Below are positions 35,102 through 43,771 of a stretch of 64,000 nucleotides of DNA, piece after piece. Below the pieces are notes generated by a model. The model saw only the letters and a list, made by a program, of their open reading frames with translations, was not told the DNA's origin and did not search any database. The stretch comes from Tenacibaculum finnmarkense genomovar ulcerans (GTDB lineage: Bacteria; Bacteroidota; Bacteroidia; Flavobacteriales; Flavobacteriaceae). Made by a program: the position numbers and the translations under genes. The stretch is from contig NZ_OENE01000007.1 in the NCBI RefSeq assembly GCF_900239495.1, forward strand, positions 186,001-250,000, read 5' to 3'. How positions within the stretch are numbered: position 1 is the first letter of the stretch; every line of letters begins with the position of its first letter.

Positions 35102-36754
35102 ATGAAAAAAATGACATTAAAATATACATGGTTATCGGTAGTTTTTATTGGGTTGGTAGCCTGTGATGTAAATAATGATTTAGATCCAATTACAGAAAAA
35201 ATTCAAAAAGAAACCATAATTTCTTTAGAATCAGGTAGTGCTGATTTTTCAAATTATGTAGCAGTAGGCGCATCTTTTACCGCAGGATATACAGATGGAG
35301 CAGTCTTTAAAGAAGCACAAAAAAACTCCTTTCCAGCAACCTTAGCATCTAAATTTGCGATGGCAGGTGGCGGTGAATTTACCCAGCCATTAATGAACGA
35401 TAATTTTGGTGGTTTTACAATTGCTGGAAAAGTTTCAGGCGCACCTAGGTTCTATTTTAATGGATCAGCACCTGTAGTATTAGCGGCAACACCAACTACC
35501 GAAATATCAAATATTAAAGCAGCAGCGTACAATAATATGGGTATTCCTGGTTTAAAAAGTTATCATTTAGGGGTAAAAGGTTATGGTGCATTAGCGGGGT
35601 TACCAAATGCAAATCCATATTTTATAAGAATGGCATCATCGCCAATGGCAAGTGTTTTAGAAGATGTAATTACACAGAATCCAACCTTCTTTTCGTTATC
35701 AGAAATTGGTGGAAATGACCTGTTAAGTTATGCTGTTTCAGGAGGTGTTGGTGTTGATCAAAAAGGAAATTTAAATCCAGCAACTTATGGTAGTAAAGAC
35801 ATAACAGACCCTACTGTTTTTGCAAGTGTTTTTTCAACAGCTGTAACAGCTCTAACAAGCAATGGAGCTAAAGGAGTTGTCGCTAATTTACCAGAGGTTA
35901 CATCACTACCTTATTTTACAACAGTGCCTTATGCTCCTTTAAACCCAGCAGATCCTGCTTTTGGCGCACAAATACCTACTTTAAACAATGTATTTGGTGC
36001 AATTAACGATGTATTTGTTGCTATTGGCGTGCCAGAACGTGCTATTGTATTTGTAGCAGATGCCGCTAGTCCTGTAGTTATAAAAGATGAAGCTTTAGAA
36101 GATAAAACAGCACAAATAATCGGAACATTATTAGCAAGCCCTAGTTTTACTGCTTTTGTAGCTGGTTTTGGTTTGCCTACCGATGTGAGCACCTTGCAAA
36201 AAGTAGCAGGTTTATTAGGAACTTACTACGGGCAGGCAAGACAAGCAACAGCCGATGATTTATTAGTCTTACCAAGCAGTAGTATTATTGGTAAAGTAAA
36301 TGCAAATTCAGTGAAATTTTTATTGAGCCAGGGATTACCAGCACAATTAGCAGGAATGTTTTCTGTAGAAGGAGTTTCGTTACCATTAACTGATAAGTGG
36401 GTATTAACTACTAAAGAAATTGAAAAAGTTAAAAGGGCAACCACTGCTTATAACACCTCAATTAAAAATATTGTAACTCAAAAAGGCTTGGCTTTTGTCG
36501 ATTTTAACGCAATTTTAAAACAAGCGGCTACTAGTGGTTTATATTTTGATAATTATAACATGACAACTAGTTTTGTTACAGGTGGTTTGGTGAGTTTAGA
36601 TGGCGTTCATTTAACAGCGAGAGGCTATGCTTTAATGGCAAATGAAATGTTAAAGGCAATTGATAAAACCTACGGATCTAACTTTGAAAGCGCAACAAAT
36701 GGATTGGCTAAAGCGGCTGATTTTCCAACAGGTTACGCGGCTACTTTAAAGTAA
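35102..36754 (+). CDS. SGNH/GDSL-type hydrolase lipoprotein
   Basis: 550 residues. A lipoprotein signal ends at LVAC (Cys21). SGNH family blocks are visible: block I VAVGASFTAG (nucleophile Ser in place of the GDSL serine), block III SEIGGNDLL and block V LDGVHLTARGYALMANEM with the catalytic Asp and His. Expected to be a surface or periplasmic lipase/esterase acting on acyl or acetyl esters. The spacing between blocks is long compared with compact GDSL enzymes. Co-transcribed with the TonB receptor; a strong terminator follows. Confidence 0.88.
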   Translation: MKKMTLKYTWLSVVFIGLVACDVNNDLDPITEKIQKETIISLESGSADFSNYVAVGASFTAGYTDGAVFKEAQKNSFPATLASKFAMAGGGEFTQPLMNDNFGGFTIAGKVSGAPRFYFNGSAPVVLAATPTTEISNIKAAAYNNMGIPGLKSYHLGVKGYGALAGLPNANPYFIRMASSPMASVLEDVITQNPTFFSLSEIGGNDLLSYAVSGGVGVDQKGNLNPATYGSKDITDPTVFASVFSTAVTALTSNGAKGVVANLPEVTSLPYFTTVPYAPLNPADPAFGAQIPTLNNVFGAINDVFVAIGVPERAIVFVADAASPVVIKDEALEDKTAQIIGTLLASPSFTAFVAGFGLPTDVSTLQKVAGLLGTYYGQARQATADDLLVLPSSSIIGKVNANSVKFLLSQGLPAQLAGMFSVEGVSLPLTDKWVLTTKEIEKVKRATTAYNTSIKNIVTQKGLAFVDFNAILKQAATSGLYFDNYNMTTSFVTGGLVSLDGVHLTARGYALMANEMLKAIDKTYGSNFESATNGLAKAADFPTGYAATLK

Positions 36755-36788
36755 GAAAGTAGTAGTATTAAAATACTATTTTTAGGAT

Positions 36789-36824
36789 AAAAACGGCTTC
36801 ATTTTTTTAAATGAAGCCGTTTTT
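36789..36824. terminator. Bidirectional terminator
   Basis: A 16-bp perfect stem (AAAAACGGCTTCATTT) with a TTTT loop lies between the convergent SGNH gene and the small membrane protein gene. Confidence 0.9.
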
Positions 36825-36827
36825 GTT

Positions 36828-37064
36828 TTATTCGTTACTATTGTCAATCCACTCTTTTATTTTGTTGTCATTGATAATATATTTTTTATACTTATCATCT
36901 TTATATCGATAATAAATAAATATAGGCATTAATATAAAAGCCATGTATAAAACGCCAAGCCCCATTACAATTTGTGCTATCGGATGCTCGGTATTTAAAA
37001 GATAAGCCCCTGTAAACATCCAAAGTAAAAAGATGATGAATAATATTTTTAATGCAGTTTTCAT
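36828..37064 (-). CDS. Small two-helix membrane protein, unknown
   Basis: 78 residues with two hydrophobic helices (about 5-23 and 30-52) and a charged C-terminal tail (YRYKDDKYKKY). I do not recognise the family. It has its own promoter element and terminator, which supports it as a real single-gene unit between glyS and the SGNH gene. Confidence 0.7.
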   Translation of the reverse strand: MKTALKILFIIFLLWMFTGAYLLNTEHPIAQIVMGLGVLYMAFILMPIFIYYRYKDDKYKKYIINDNKIKEWIDNSNE

Positions 37065-37083
37065 TATTTTGATTTTAATAGGA

Positions 37084-37091
37084 CAAAAGTA
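37084..37091 (-). promoter_or_regulatory. Promoter -7 element (TACTTTTG) for the small membrane protein
   Basis: Exact TAnnTTTG match on the minus strand, 19 bases before the ATG and directly after the glyS terminator. Confidence 0.5.
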
Positions 37092-37126
37092 AAAAATCCT
37101 ACCATGTAAATACAGGTAGGATTTTT
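37092..37126 (-). terminator. Terminator of the glycyl-tRNA synthetase gene
   Basis: AAAAATCCTACC / GGTAGGATTTTT hairpin with T's on the minus strand, 24 bases past the stop. Confidence 0.85.
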
Positions 37127-37150
37127 ATTATTTTGAGTATGGTAAAATAA

Positions 37151-38692
37151 TTACATTTTTTGTAACCAATTTTTTACATCAACTTCTTGTTTTATAATAT
37201 CTCTTAATTCAGAAATTGGAACACGTTTTTGTTCCATTGTATCTCTATGACGAATTGTAACAGCATTATCATTTAATGTATCATGATCAACAGTAATACA
37301 AAATGGTGTACCATTTGCATCCTGACGACGGTAACGACGTCCTACAGCATCTTTTTCATCATAAGCCACATTAAAGTCCCACTTTAAATCTTCCATAATT
37401 TTACGAGCAACCTCAGGCAAACCATCTTTTTTAACTAGTGGTAAAATAGCCGCTTTTACAGGTGCTAAAATAGCAGGTAGTTTTAAAACAGTTCTTGAAG
37501 TTCCGTTTTCTAAAGCTTCTTCTTGTAAAGAATTTGAAAAAACAGCTAAAAACATTCTGTCTAATCCGATAGAAGTTTCTACTACGCAAGGTGTATAACT
37601 TTTGTTATCTTCATGATCGAAATATTGTAATTTCTTTCCTGAAAATTCTTCATGCGCTTTTAAATCGAAATCTGTACGTGAGTGAATTCCTTCTAATTCT
37701 TTAAATCCGAAAGGAAATTTAAATTCAATATCGGCAGCAGCATCAGCATAATGTGCTAATTTTTCATGATCGTGAAAACGGTAATTTTCAGCGCCCATAC
37801 CTAAAGATAAATGCCAGTTTAAACGGGTTTCTTTCCATTTATTGTACCATTCTTTTTGCGTTCCTGGTTTTACAAAAAATTGTAATTCCATTTGTTCAAA
37901 CTCACGCATTCTAAAAATAAATTGACGTGCTACAATTTCATTACGAAATGCTTTTCCAGTTTGAGCAATTCCAAAAGGAATTTTTAATCTTCCTGTTTTC
38001 TGTACGTTTAAAAAGTTTACAAAAATACCTTGTGCCGTTTCAGGACGCAGGTATAAATCCATTGCAGATTCAGCAGAAGCACCTAATTTTGTACCAAACA
38101 TTAAGTTAAATTGCTTAACATCCGTCCAGTTTTTTGAACCTGTTAAAGGGTCGGCAATTTCTAATTCTTCTATCAATAATTTTACATCGGCTAAATCTTC
38201 ATTTTCTAAAGATTTTCCTAAACGAGATAAAATGGTATTAATTTTTTCTTGATAGCCTAAAACACGTCCGTTTGTTGCAACAAACTCTGCTTTGTTAAAA
38301 GTCTCTCCAAAGCGTTTTTCGGCTTTTTTAACTTCTTTTTCAATTTTAGTTTCAATTTTAGCACAGTAATCTTCTACTAAAACATCGGCTCTGTATCGTT
38401 TTTTAGAATCTTTATTATCGATTAAAGGATCGGTAAAAGCATCAACATGCCCTGAAGCTTTCCAAGTGTTTGGATGCATCAAAATTGCCGCATCAATACC
38501 GACAATGTTTTCGTGCATTTGCACCATTGCTTTCCACCAATAATCTCTAATGTTTTTCTTTAACTCAACTCCGTTTTGAGCATAGTCGTAAACCGCACTT
38601 AAACCGTCATAGATCTCAGAAGACTGAAATACATAACCATATTCTTTTGCGTGTGATATTACTTTTTTAAAGTGATCTTCTTGTTTTGCCAT
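37151..38692 (-). CDS. glyS: Glycyl-tRNA synthetase (single-chain, dimeric type)
   Basis: 513 residues, class II synthetase of the alpha2 (eukaryote/archaeal-like) form found in Bacteroidota rather than the split alpha/beta bacterial form. GYVFQSSEIYDGLSAVYDYA and NIRDYWWKAMV are its typical N-terminus; LRPETAQGIFVNF and FGIAQTGKAFRNE fit motif 2; ETSIGLDRMFLAVF fits motif 3; the C-terminal anticodon-binding domain has RRYRRQDANGTPFCITVD. It charges tRNA-Gly in the cytoplasm. Confidence 0.96.
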   Translation of the reverse strand: MAKQEDHFKKVISHAKEYGYVFQSSEIYDGLSAVYDYAQNGVELKKNIRDYWWKAMVQMHENIVGIDAAILMHPNTWKASGHVDAFTDPLIDNKDSKKRYRADVLVEDYCAKIETKIEKEVKKAEKRFGETFNKAEFVATNGRVLGYQEKINTILSRLGKSLENEDLADVKLLIEELEIADPLTGSKNWTDVKQFNLMFGTKLGASAESAMDLYLRPETAQGIFVNFLNVQKTGRLKIPFGIAQTGKAFRNEIVARQFIFRMREFEQMELQFFVKPGTQKEWYNKWKETRLNWHLSLGMGAENYRFHDHEKLAHYADAAADIEFKFPFGFKELEGIHSRTDFDLKAHEEFSGKKLQYFDHEDNKSYTPCVVETSIGLDRMFLAVFSNSLQEEALENGTSRTVLKLPAILAPVKAAILPLVKKDGLPEVARKIMEDLKWDFNVAYDEKDAVGRRYRRQDANGTPFCITVDHDTLNDNAVTIRHRDTMEQKRVPISELRDIIKQEVDVKNWLQKM

Positions 38693-38696
38693 ATTG

Positions 38697-38704
38697 CAAA
38701 AATA
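38697..38704 (-). promoter_or_regulatory. Promoter -7 element (TATTTTTG) for glyS
   Basis: Matches TAnnTTTG on the minus strand and ends 4 bases before the ATG, so if used the mRNA would be leaderless or would start inside the start codon. Confidence 0.4.
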
Positions 38705-38804
38705 AAATAAGGATTTAAACTAATGCTATTCTAAAACGAAAAAGTGACTAATTAAATGACTTTTTTACTTTTTCGTGGTTTTTTTATCGCTTTTAAAGAT
38801 AATT

Positions 38805-39704
38805 TTATCTTAAATTAAGAATGGTTGCACCTAAATAAAGCTGATCTATAAAAGTACTAATGGTGTATTTTCCTTTATTAATATCATCTCTATTGACTAA
38901 AATAAGCGATACTAAACTTAATTTGTCATTATTATAATTTACATCAATAGCATCGGTATATTGAATATTTGCACCGTTTTTTAAGTTGGTAACTCCTTTT
39001 GGGGCAATAACATTATTATTTTGATCTGTAATTTGAATATACACTGTTTTTTTACCAGTATCAGCCACGGGGTTTTCGAGTAAATCAAAATTGACTCTAA
39101 AGGCATCTGTTCTGCTAGATCTTGAGGTTGAGGTTAGTTCTCCATTGCTGCGCTCTTTCATAGCTACTGCATTAACGGTATTTATTTTTAGAATGCTACC
39201 GGCAGCTACTTTCGTTTGAAGTATTTTTTGTTTTTCTTCTAATTCGTTATTTTTATCGCTTAAAGAAGTATTTATAGTTTCTTTTTGCGCTAAAATCGTT
39301 TTTGTAATTGCGTTTTTTTGAGTCAATGCCTGATTGGCAATACTTAATGAATCTACTTTGATAAATAGTTGTTTATTTTCATATTCTAAACGACTTATTT
39401 TTTTTCTGTAAATTCGTATTAAACTGTAATTGTCTATCTGTAATATTTTTATCGAATCTCGAAGATTGTTCATTTTAACGAGTTCAAGTTGTAGTCTTTT
39501 AGAAATACTTTTTTTACGAACCACAACATCGGTATAATCTCTAATCATTTCATCGAGCTCCTTTTCTAGATCATTTTTATCATTTTTAAAGGCCTCTTGA
39601 AGAGTATCATGTTGGCTTTTTTTCTGTAGTGAATAGAGGCTTAAGGATAGTATTGTTATTATTAATAAAACAATTATAGCGCTTTTTTTTCTTTCAGTAG
39701 TCAT
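38805..39704 (-). CDS. Membrane-anchored coiled-coil protein, copy 2 of a tandem pair
   Basis: 299 residues: an N-terminal membrane helix (about 10-26), a long coiled-coil rich in K, E, L and N (about 32-170), then a predominantly beta domain (about 175-299, FRVNFDLLENP, KTVYIQITDQNN). It is the same length as the upstream neighbour at 39733-40632 and shares FDLLEN/FNLLEN, VYIQI/IYIQI and the L-R-D/K-D-(S/T)-I pattern, so the two are tandem duplicates. The topology suggests one membrane pass with a periplasmic beta head. I recall similar flavobacterial proteins carrying misleading ParA-type names, but no ATPase motif is present. Function unknown. Confidence 0.8.
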   Translation of the reverse strand: MTTERKKSAIIVLLIITILSLSLYSLQKKSQHDTLQEAFKNDKNDLEKELDEMIRDYTDVVVRKKSISKRLQLELVKMNNLRDSIKILQIDNYSLIRIYRKKISRLEYENKQLFIKVDSLSIANQALTQKNAITKTILAQKETINTSLSDKNNELEEKQKILQTKVAAGSILKINTVNAVAMKERSNGELTSTSRSSRTDAFRVNFDLLENPVADTGKKTVYIQITDQNNNVIAPKGVTNLKNGANIQYTDAIDVNYNNDKLSLVSLILVNRDDINKGKYTISTFIDQLYLGATILNLR

Positions 39705-39732
39705 AATTTACGGGGGGTAATAATGTTTTTTT

Positions 39733-40632
39733 CTATTTAAGCTTGAGGGTTGTTTTTTTTATAAAAATACCATCAATAAAGACATTTACATGGTAAAAAC
39801 CTTTGGTTAGGGAGTTTTTATCTACATTAATAAATGAAATTACGGGTAATATTTTTTTATTGTATTGTACGGTTAATATGTCATTACAAAATATTTTTTG
39901 CTTGTTTGTTAATAAGACTTCTTTAACGGGTGAAATAACCTGATTATTGTAAACAATTTGAATATAAATAGGTTTTAAACCAGGTTTAATAATTTTATTT
40001 TCTAGTAAATTAAATGTTATTTTAAAAGCTGTTGTTTTGCTAGCCCTATTAGTATGGGTGTATTTACCGCTTCGTCTTTTTTTCATTGTCACTACTTTTA
40101 TTGTAGCTATTTTTAAAACTTGAGCAATGGCAATTTTTTCTTTTAAAAGCTTTTTCTCTTGATCTAGAGAATTGTTTTTATGTTTTAAGCGATTATTTTG
40201 ATGTCTTTTTTGAATTAAAACTTCGGTAACGCTATCATTTTTAGTTATTAATTGATTGTTTTTTGAACTTAAAGAGTCAATGTAAGAAAAAAGTAATTCA
40301 TTTTGTTTATTTAAAATTAAAATACGTTTTCTGTAAAACCGCAATAAACGATAATTTTCAGCTTTTAAGTTATGAATAGTATCTTTAAGTTTAATTATTT
40401 CATGAAGTTTATTTCTTAAATTTAAAGAAACATCATCCTTTTTATTAAGTGCTTTTTCATATTTTTTTAAAACAGTATTTAATTCAAATTCTAGGTCTTT
40501 TTTTTCGGAATCAAAAGCTATTTTTAATTCTGAATATTCACTTGCATTTTTATACGACAATACACCTGTTGTAATTAATAATGCAAGTAGAAAAGCAATA
40601 AACCCCGTATTTTTAAATTTTGTTGCAATCAT
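39733..40632 (-). CDS. Membrane-anchored coiled-coil protein, copy 1 of a tandem pair
   Basis: 299 residues with the same architecture as the next gene downstream: membrane helix (about 10-28), coiled-coil (about 35-165) and a beta domain (about 175-299, FKITFNLLENK, KPIYIQIVYNN). It is more lysine-rich than its paralogue. Its ATG follows the stop of the methyltransferase with no spacer, so it is tightly coupled to that gene, and the second copy follows after 28 bases. Function unknown; the operon suggests an envelope role. Confidence 0.8.
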   Translation of the reverse strand: MIATKFKNTGFIAFLLALLITTGVLSYKNASEYSELKIAFDSEKKDLEFELNTVLKKYEKALNKKDDVSLNLRNKLHEIIKLKDTIHNLKAENYRLLRFYRKRILILNKQNELLFSYIDSLSSKNNQLITKNDSVTEVLIQKRHQNNRLKHKNNSLDQEKKLLKEKIAIAQVLKIATIKVVTMKKRRSGKYTHTNRASKTTAFKITFNLLENKIIKPGLKPIYIQIVYNNQVISPVKEVLLTNKQKIFCNDILTVQYNKKILPVISFINVDKNSLTKGFYHVNVFIDGIFIKKTTLKLK

Positions 40633-41238
40633 TCATCGGTTTTCTGATAAACGATTAGGTTTATCAGAATCTAATATACTGCTTTTTGTGCAGTTATAAA
40701 TAAATGCAGGAGGGAAGTTAAGCGATTCAAAACTTAGCTTGATGTTACTTCCAAAAACTTCTTTTAATTTTTTATAATATGTTAAGCTATACTGATATTG
40801 AATAAACAATCCATTATTACTTAAAAGGTTATAACTTTCAACTAAAATACGATGCGATATTTCTTTTGGAATAATCGTTAACGGTAAGCTAGAAACAATA
40901 TGATCGGCATTTTTGTAGCCTAATTTTTCAATTTCGATAGCCATTTTTTCGGCAGAAGCTTTTAAAACAATTAACTGCGGATTTTTTATCTTCTTTAGTT
41001 CATCATAAAAGGCATCATTAATTTCAAAGCAAATTAAAATAGCCTCAGGTTTAAGTTTTTTTAAAATACTATGTGTTATAGGGCCGTTTCCAGGACCTAA
41101 TTCTATAATAACATTCGCTTTTGAAAAATCAATTTCCCGAAGCATTTTATTTGCTAAATATTTAGAACTAGGGGCAACAGTACCAGATGTTTTGTAATTT
41201 TTTACAGCTTCTTTAAAGAAATTAAATTTTTTACTCAA
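40633..41238 (-). CDS. Class I SAM-dependent methyltransferase (phospholipid N-methyltransferase-like)
   Basis: 201 residues. The N-terminal FKEAVKNYKTSGTVAPSSKYLANKM and motif I IIELGPGNGPIT resemble PmtA/KsgA-type methyltransferases; IVSSLPLTIIPKEI corresponds to the motif IV region. A lipid or rRNA-like substrate is possible; the PmtA-like N-terminus favours phosphatidylethanolamine methylation, without proof. The start codon is TTG (41236-41238), chosen because the conserved N-terminal segment begins there and the next Met lies inside it. It directly abuts the first coiled-coil gene. Confidence 0.8.
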   Translation of the reverse strand: MSKKFNFFKEAVKNYKTSGTVAPSSKYLANKMLREIDFSKANVIIELGPGNGPITHSILKKLKPEAILICFEINDAFYDELKKIKNPQLIVLKASAEKMAIEIEKLGYKNADHIVSSLPLTIIPKEISHRILVESYNLLSNNGLFIQYQYSLTYYKKLKEVFGSNIKLSFESLNFPPAFIYNCTKSSILDSDKPNRLSENR

Positions 41239-41292
41239 AATAATATTTTGTTATGTTTTTTGTATATTTCTGCTCAAATAAGGTTCGTAAAG

Positions 41293-41985
41293 ATGCAAAA
41301 TTTAAAAGATATATTCTATTTATTTTATCCTAATTTATGTATTAATTGTGCAACTACATTATTACAAAGCGAAACTTATTTATGCACTGTGTGTAGTAAT
41401 AAACTACCCATTATAGAAAATAATCAGTATGTAAATAATAGCTTATTGGCACCTTTTTATGGTAAAATTTTGGTGAAAAATGTCCGTTCATTCCTGTATT
41501 ATCAAAAAAAGGGTGTTACTCAAAAAGTAATTCAAGAGTTAAAATATAAAAATCAACCAGAAATAGGTCGTTTTATAGGTAATTGGTTTGGCGAAAACTT
41601 AAAAGAATCAGGTGTTTTTAAAGAGGTCGATTATATAATTCCTGTGCCATTACATCAAACTAAATTAAAAAAGAGAGGCTACAATCAGCTTACAGAATTT
41701 GGTAAAACCCTAAGTGTTCTTTTAAATGCAACCTATAAACCCGATTTTTTAATAAAAACAACCATTGCTAAAACACAAACAACAAAACTTCGTTTTGAAC
41801 GATTTTATAATATTAAAACAGCTTTTGAATTAACTGATGTTAAGGTCTTTGAAGGCAAGCACGTTTTATTAATTGACGATGTATTAACCACAGGAGCAAC
41901 CCTAGTGGCTTGCTGTGAAGAGTTATTAAAAACAAAAAATATAAGCATTAGCATTGCTACGATAGCTTACACTAAAAAAGAATAA
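41293..41985 (+). CDS. ComF-family phosphoribosyltransferase-like protein
   Basis: 230 residues from the ATG at 41293. Two CxxC pairs, CINC and CTVC, form the N-terminal zinc finger of ComF/GntX proteins; the C-terminal phosphoribosyltransferase fold has the loop VLLIDDVLTTGATL and the upstream YIIPVPLHQTKLKKRGYN. ComF proteins are needed for DNA uptake in competent bacteria, though many hosts are not known to be competent. An in-frame ATG at 41248 would add 15 hydrophobic residues lacking family resemblance. Confidence 0.88.
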   Translation: MQNLKDIFYLFYPNLCINCATTLLQSETYLCTVCSNKLPIIENNQYVNNSLLAPFYGKILVKNVRSFLYYQKKGVTQKVIQELKYKNQPEIGRFIGNWFGENLKESGVFKEVDYIIPVPLHQTKLKKRGYNQLTEFGKTLSVLLNATYKPDFLIKTTIAKTQTTKLRFERFYNIKTAFELTDVKVFEGKHVLLIDDVLTTGATLVACCEELLKTKNISISIATIAYTKKE

Positions 41986-42005
41986 TTTTGTTAGGCTTAA
42001 TTTAC

Positions 42006-42013
42006 TACTTTTG
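42006..42013 (+). promoter_or_regulatory. Promoter -7 element (TACTTTTG) for the Ig-like lipoprotein
   Basis: Exact TAnnTTTG match, 35 bases before the GTG start; identical to the actA element. Confidence 0.5.
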
Positions 42014-42048
42014 AAGTTCTATTTTAAGAATATTTAAAGAATTAATTT

Positions 42049-43647
42049 GTGAAAAATAAGTTATTAATTTTAGTCGTTTTAGCATCTGTAATTATAGTTA
42101 GTTGTGCAAGAAAAGGAATGCCAGAAGGCGGTTCTAAAGATGAAGATGCGCCAATTATGATGACGGCAAAACCGCCTTATAAAACGATTCATTTTGATAA
42201 AAAAAATATTAAAATTGAATTTGACGAATATGTAGTTTTAAAAGGATTATCGAAACAATTAGTTGTTTCTCCTCCTTTAAAATACCCACCAATTATAACA
42301 CCTCAAGGAACTGCGAGTAAGTATATTAATATTGAAATTTTAGACACTCTAAAAACCAATACAACCTATACTTTTAACTTTGGAAATGCAGTACAAGACA
42401 ATAATGAAAATAATAAACTAGAAAGTTTTAAATACGTTTTTTCTACAGGAAATTATATTGATTCATTAAAATTAAAAGGCTCAGTAGCGCCAGCGTTTAC
42501 ACAAAAAAAGCTTAAAAACATCAGCGTTTTATTATATCGTTTAGATAGCACTTATACCGATTCAATTATTTACAAACAAAAACCAAATTACCTTAGTAGC
42601 ACTTTAGATTCTACTAATTTTGAATTCACCAATTTACGCAAAGGAAAATACTTGTTATTAGCCTTAAAAGAAGCGTCAAGCGATTATATTTTTAATAGCA
42701 AAACAGATGAAATAGGGTTTTATAAAGACACAATTTCATTACCAAGAGATACACTTGTTTTAAACCCTGTAACACTTTTTAAAGAAGTACAGCCGTATCG
42801 ATTTAAAAGAGGAAAAGAAGTTTCAAAAGGAAAAATTCAATTTGGATATGAAGGAAAACGTGGAAATATGAAAATTGAATTATTATCAAAAGTTCCTGCT
42901 TCATTCAAATCATTTTCAGCCTACGAAAAAGACAAAGACACCCTTAATTATTGGTTTACCCCTGTAAAACAAGATTCGTTAAATTTTATTGTAAGCAATA
43001 AAAATAACTTTAAAGACACGGTAACAGTGCGTTTACGTAAAAAACAAATCGATTCTTTGGCTATTTTATCAGAAGTAAAAAGTGTTTTACCTTTAAAAGA
43101 TACCTTATTTTTAAGCACTAATAATCCTATTACAATTTTTGATAAATCAAAGTTTTCGTTAGTAGATAAAGACACCATTGCAATTCCATTTCAAGTAAAA
43201 AAACAACGTATAAACAAGCTCGCTATTTTATTTGAAAAAACACCTTCAACATTTTATAAATTGGCAGTTTTGCCTAAAGCAATTATCGATGTATATGAAA
43301 CTAGTAATGATACGTTAAAATATCAATTTAAAACCCTAACCGTTGAAGACTACGGAAGCATTATTTTAGAGGTAAAAAAACAAACAAAGCACCCTGTAAT
43401 TATGCAACTTTTAGATAAAGGCGAAGTGGTAAAAACCAGGTATATTAATAGTTCAGGAAAAGTAATATTTGATTTATTAGCACCCAAAGAATACACCGTT
43501 CGAGCAATTATCGACACCAATAAAAATACTATTTGGGATACAGGAAATTTTTTATCAAAACAACAACCCGAAAAAGTTATTTACTTTGAAAAGGCATTTA
43601 AATTAAGAGCCAATTGGGAAATGAATGAAGCGTTTGTTGTGGAGTAA
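42049..43647 (+). CDS. Ig-like (Big_5/SbsA-type) domain lipoprotein
   Basis: 532 residues with a GTG start. The lipoprotein signal ends at IVSC (Cys19). The N-terminal region (about 30-135) is an Ig-like Big_5 domain (KIEFDEYVVLKGLSKQLVVSPP, NTTYTFNFGNAVQDNNE), followed by several beta-rich segments with FSAYEKDKDTLNYWF and a C-terminal IIDTNKNTIWDTGNFLSKQQP motif. The family is widespread in Bacteroidota and its function is not known to me. Presumably periplasmic or outer-membrane anchored. Confidence 0.83.
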   Translation: MKNKLLILVVLASVIIVSCARKGMPEGGSKDEDAPIMMTAKPPYKTIHFDKKNIKIEFDEYVVLKGLSKQLVVSPPLKYPPIITPQGTASKYINIEILDTLKTNTTYTFNFGNAVQDNNENNKLESFKYVFSTGNYIDSLKLKGSVAPAFTQKKLKNISVLLYRLDSTYTDSIIYKQKPNYLSSTLDSTNFEFTNLRKGKYLLLALKEASSDYIFNSKTDEIGFYKDTISLPRDTLVLNPVTLFKEVQPYRFKRGKEVSKGKIQFGYEGKRGNMKIELLSKVPASFKSFSAYEKDKDTLNYWFTPVKQDSLNFIVSNKNNFKDTVTVRLRKKQIDSLAILSEVKSVLPLKDTLFLSTNNPITIFDKSKFSLVDKDTIAIPFQVKKQRINKLAILFEKTPSTFYKLAVLPKAIIDVYETSNDTLKYQFKTLTVEDYGSIILEVKKQTKHPVIMQLLDKGEVVKTRYINSSGKVIFDLLAPKEYTVRAIIDTNKNTIWDTGNFLSKQQPEKVIYFEKAFKLRANWEMNEAFVVE

Positions 43648-43661
43648 GTTGGTATAGGGTA

Positions 43662-43740
43662 TAAAAAAACCTCAGATAGTATCTGAGGTTGTTTATTTTT
43701 TTAAAGTGCACCACTAATGCAAATGAATAATGGGACACTG
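43662..43740 (-). ncRNA. Candidate small RNA downstream of the Abi-family gene
   Basis: On the minus strand an exact promoter element TATCTTTG (43746-43753) lies 19 bases after the Abi stop. The next roughly 75 bases are richer in G and C than the other gaps, contain a short TGCA-N7-TGCA hairpin, have no ORF, and end in a strong hairpin plus seven T's. That is the layout of a free-standing small RNA gene. The alternative is a chance promoter match in front of an ordinary terminator. Confidence 0.38.
43668..43690. terminator. Hairpin terminator shared by the Ig-like lipoprotein and the minus-strand unit
   Basis: AACCTCAGATA and its complement form an 11-bp inverted repeat. On the minus strand it is followed by a perfect seven-T run, the stronger direction; on the plus strand the tail is GTTTATTTTTTT. 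Confidence 0.8.
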
Positions 43741-43745
43741 AGCTG

Positions 43746-43753
43746 CAAAGATA
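43746..43753 (-). promoter_or_regulatory. Promoter -7 element (TATCTTTG) for the candidate small RNA
   Basis: Exact TAnnTTTG match on the minus strand, pointing into the gene-free interval between 43740 and 43662. Confidence 0.4.
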
Positions 43754-43771
43754 CAAAAAAATATATAATTA

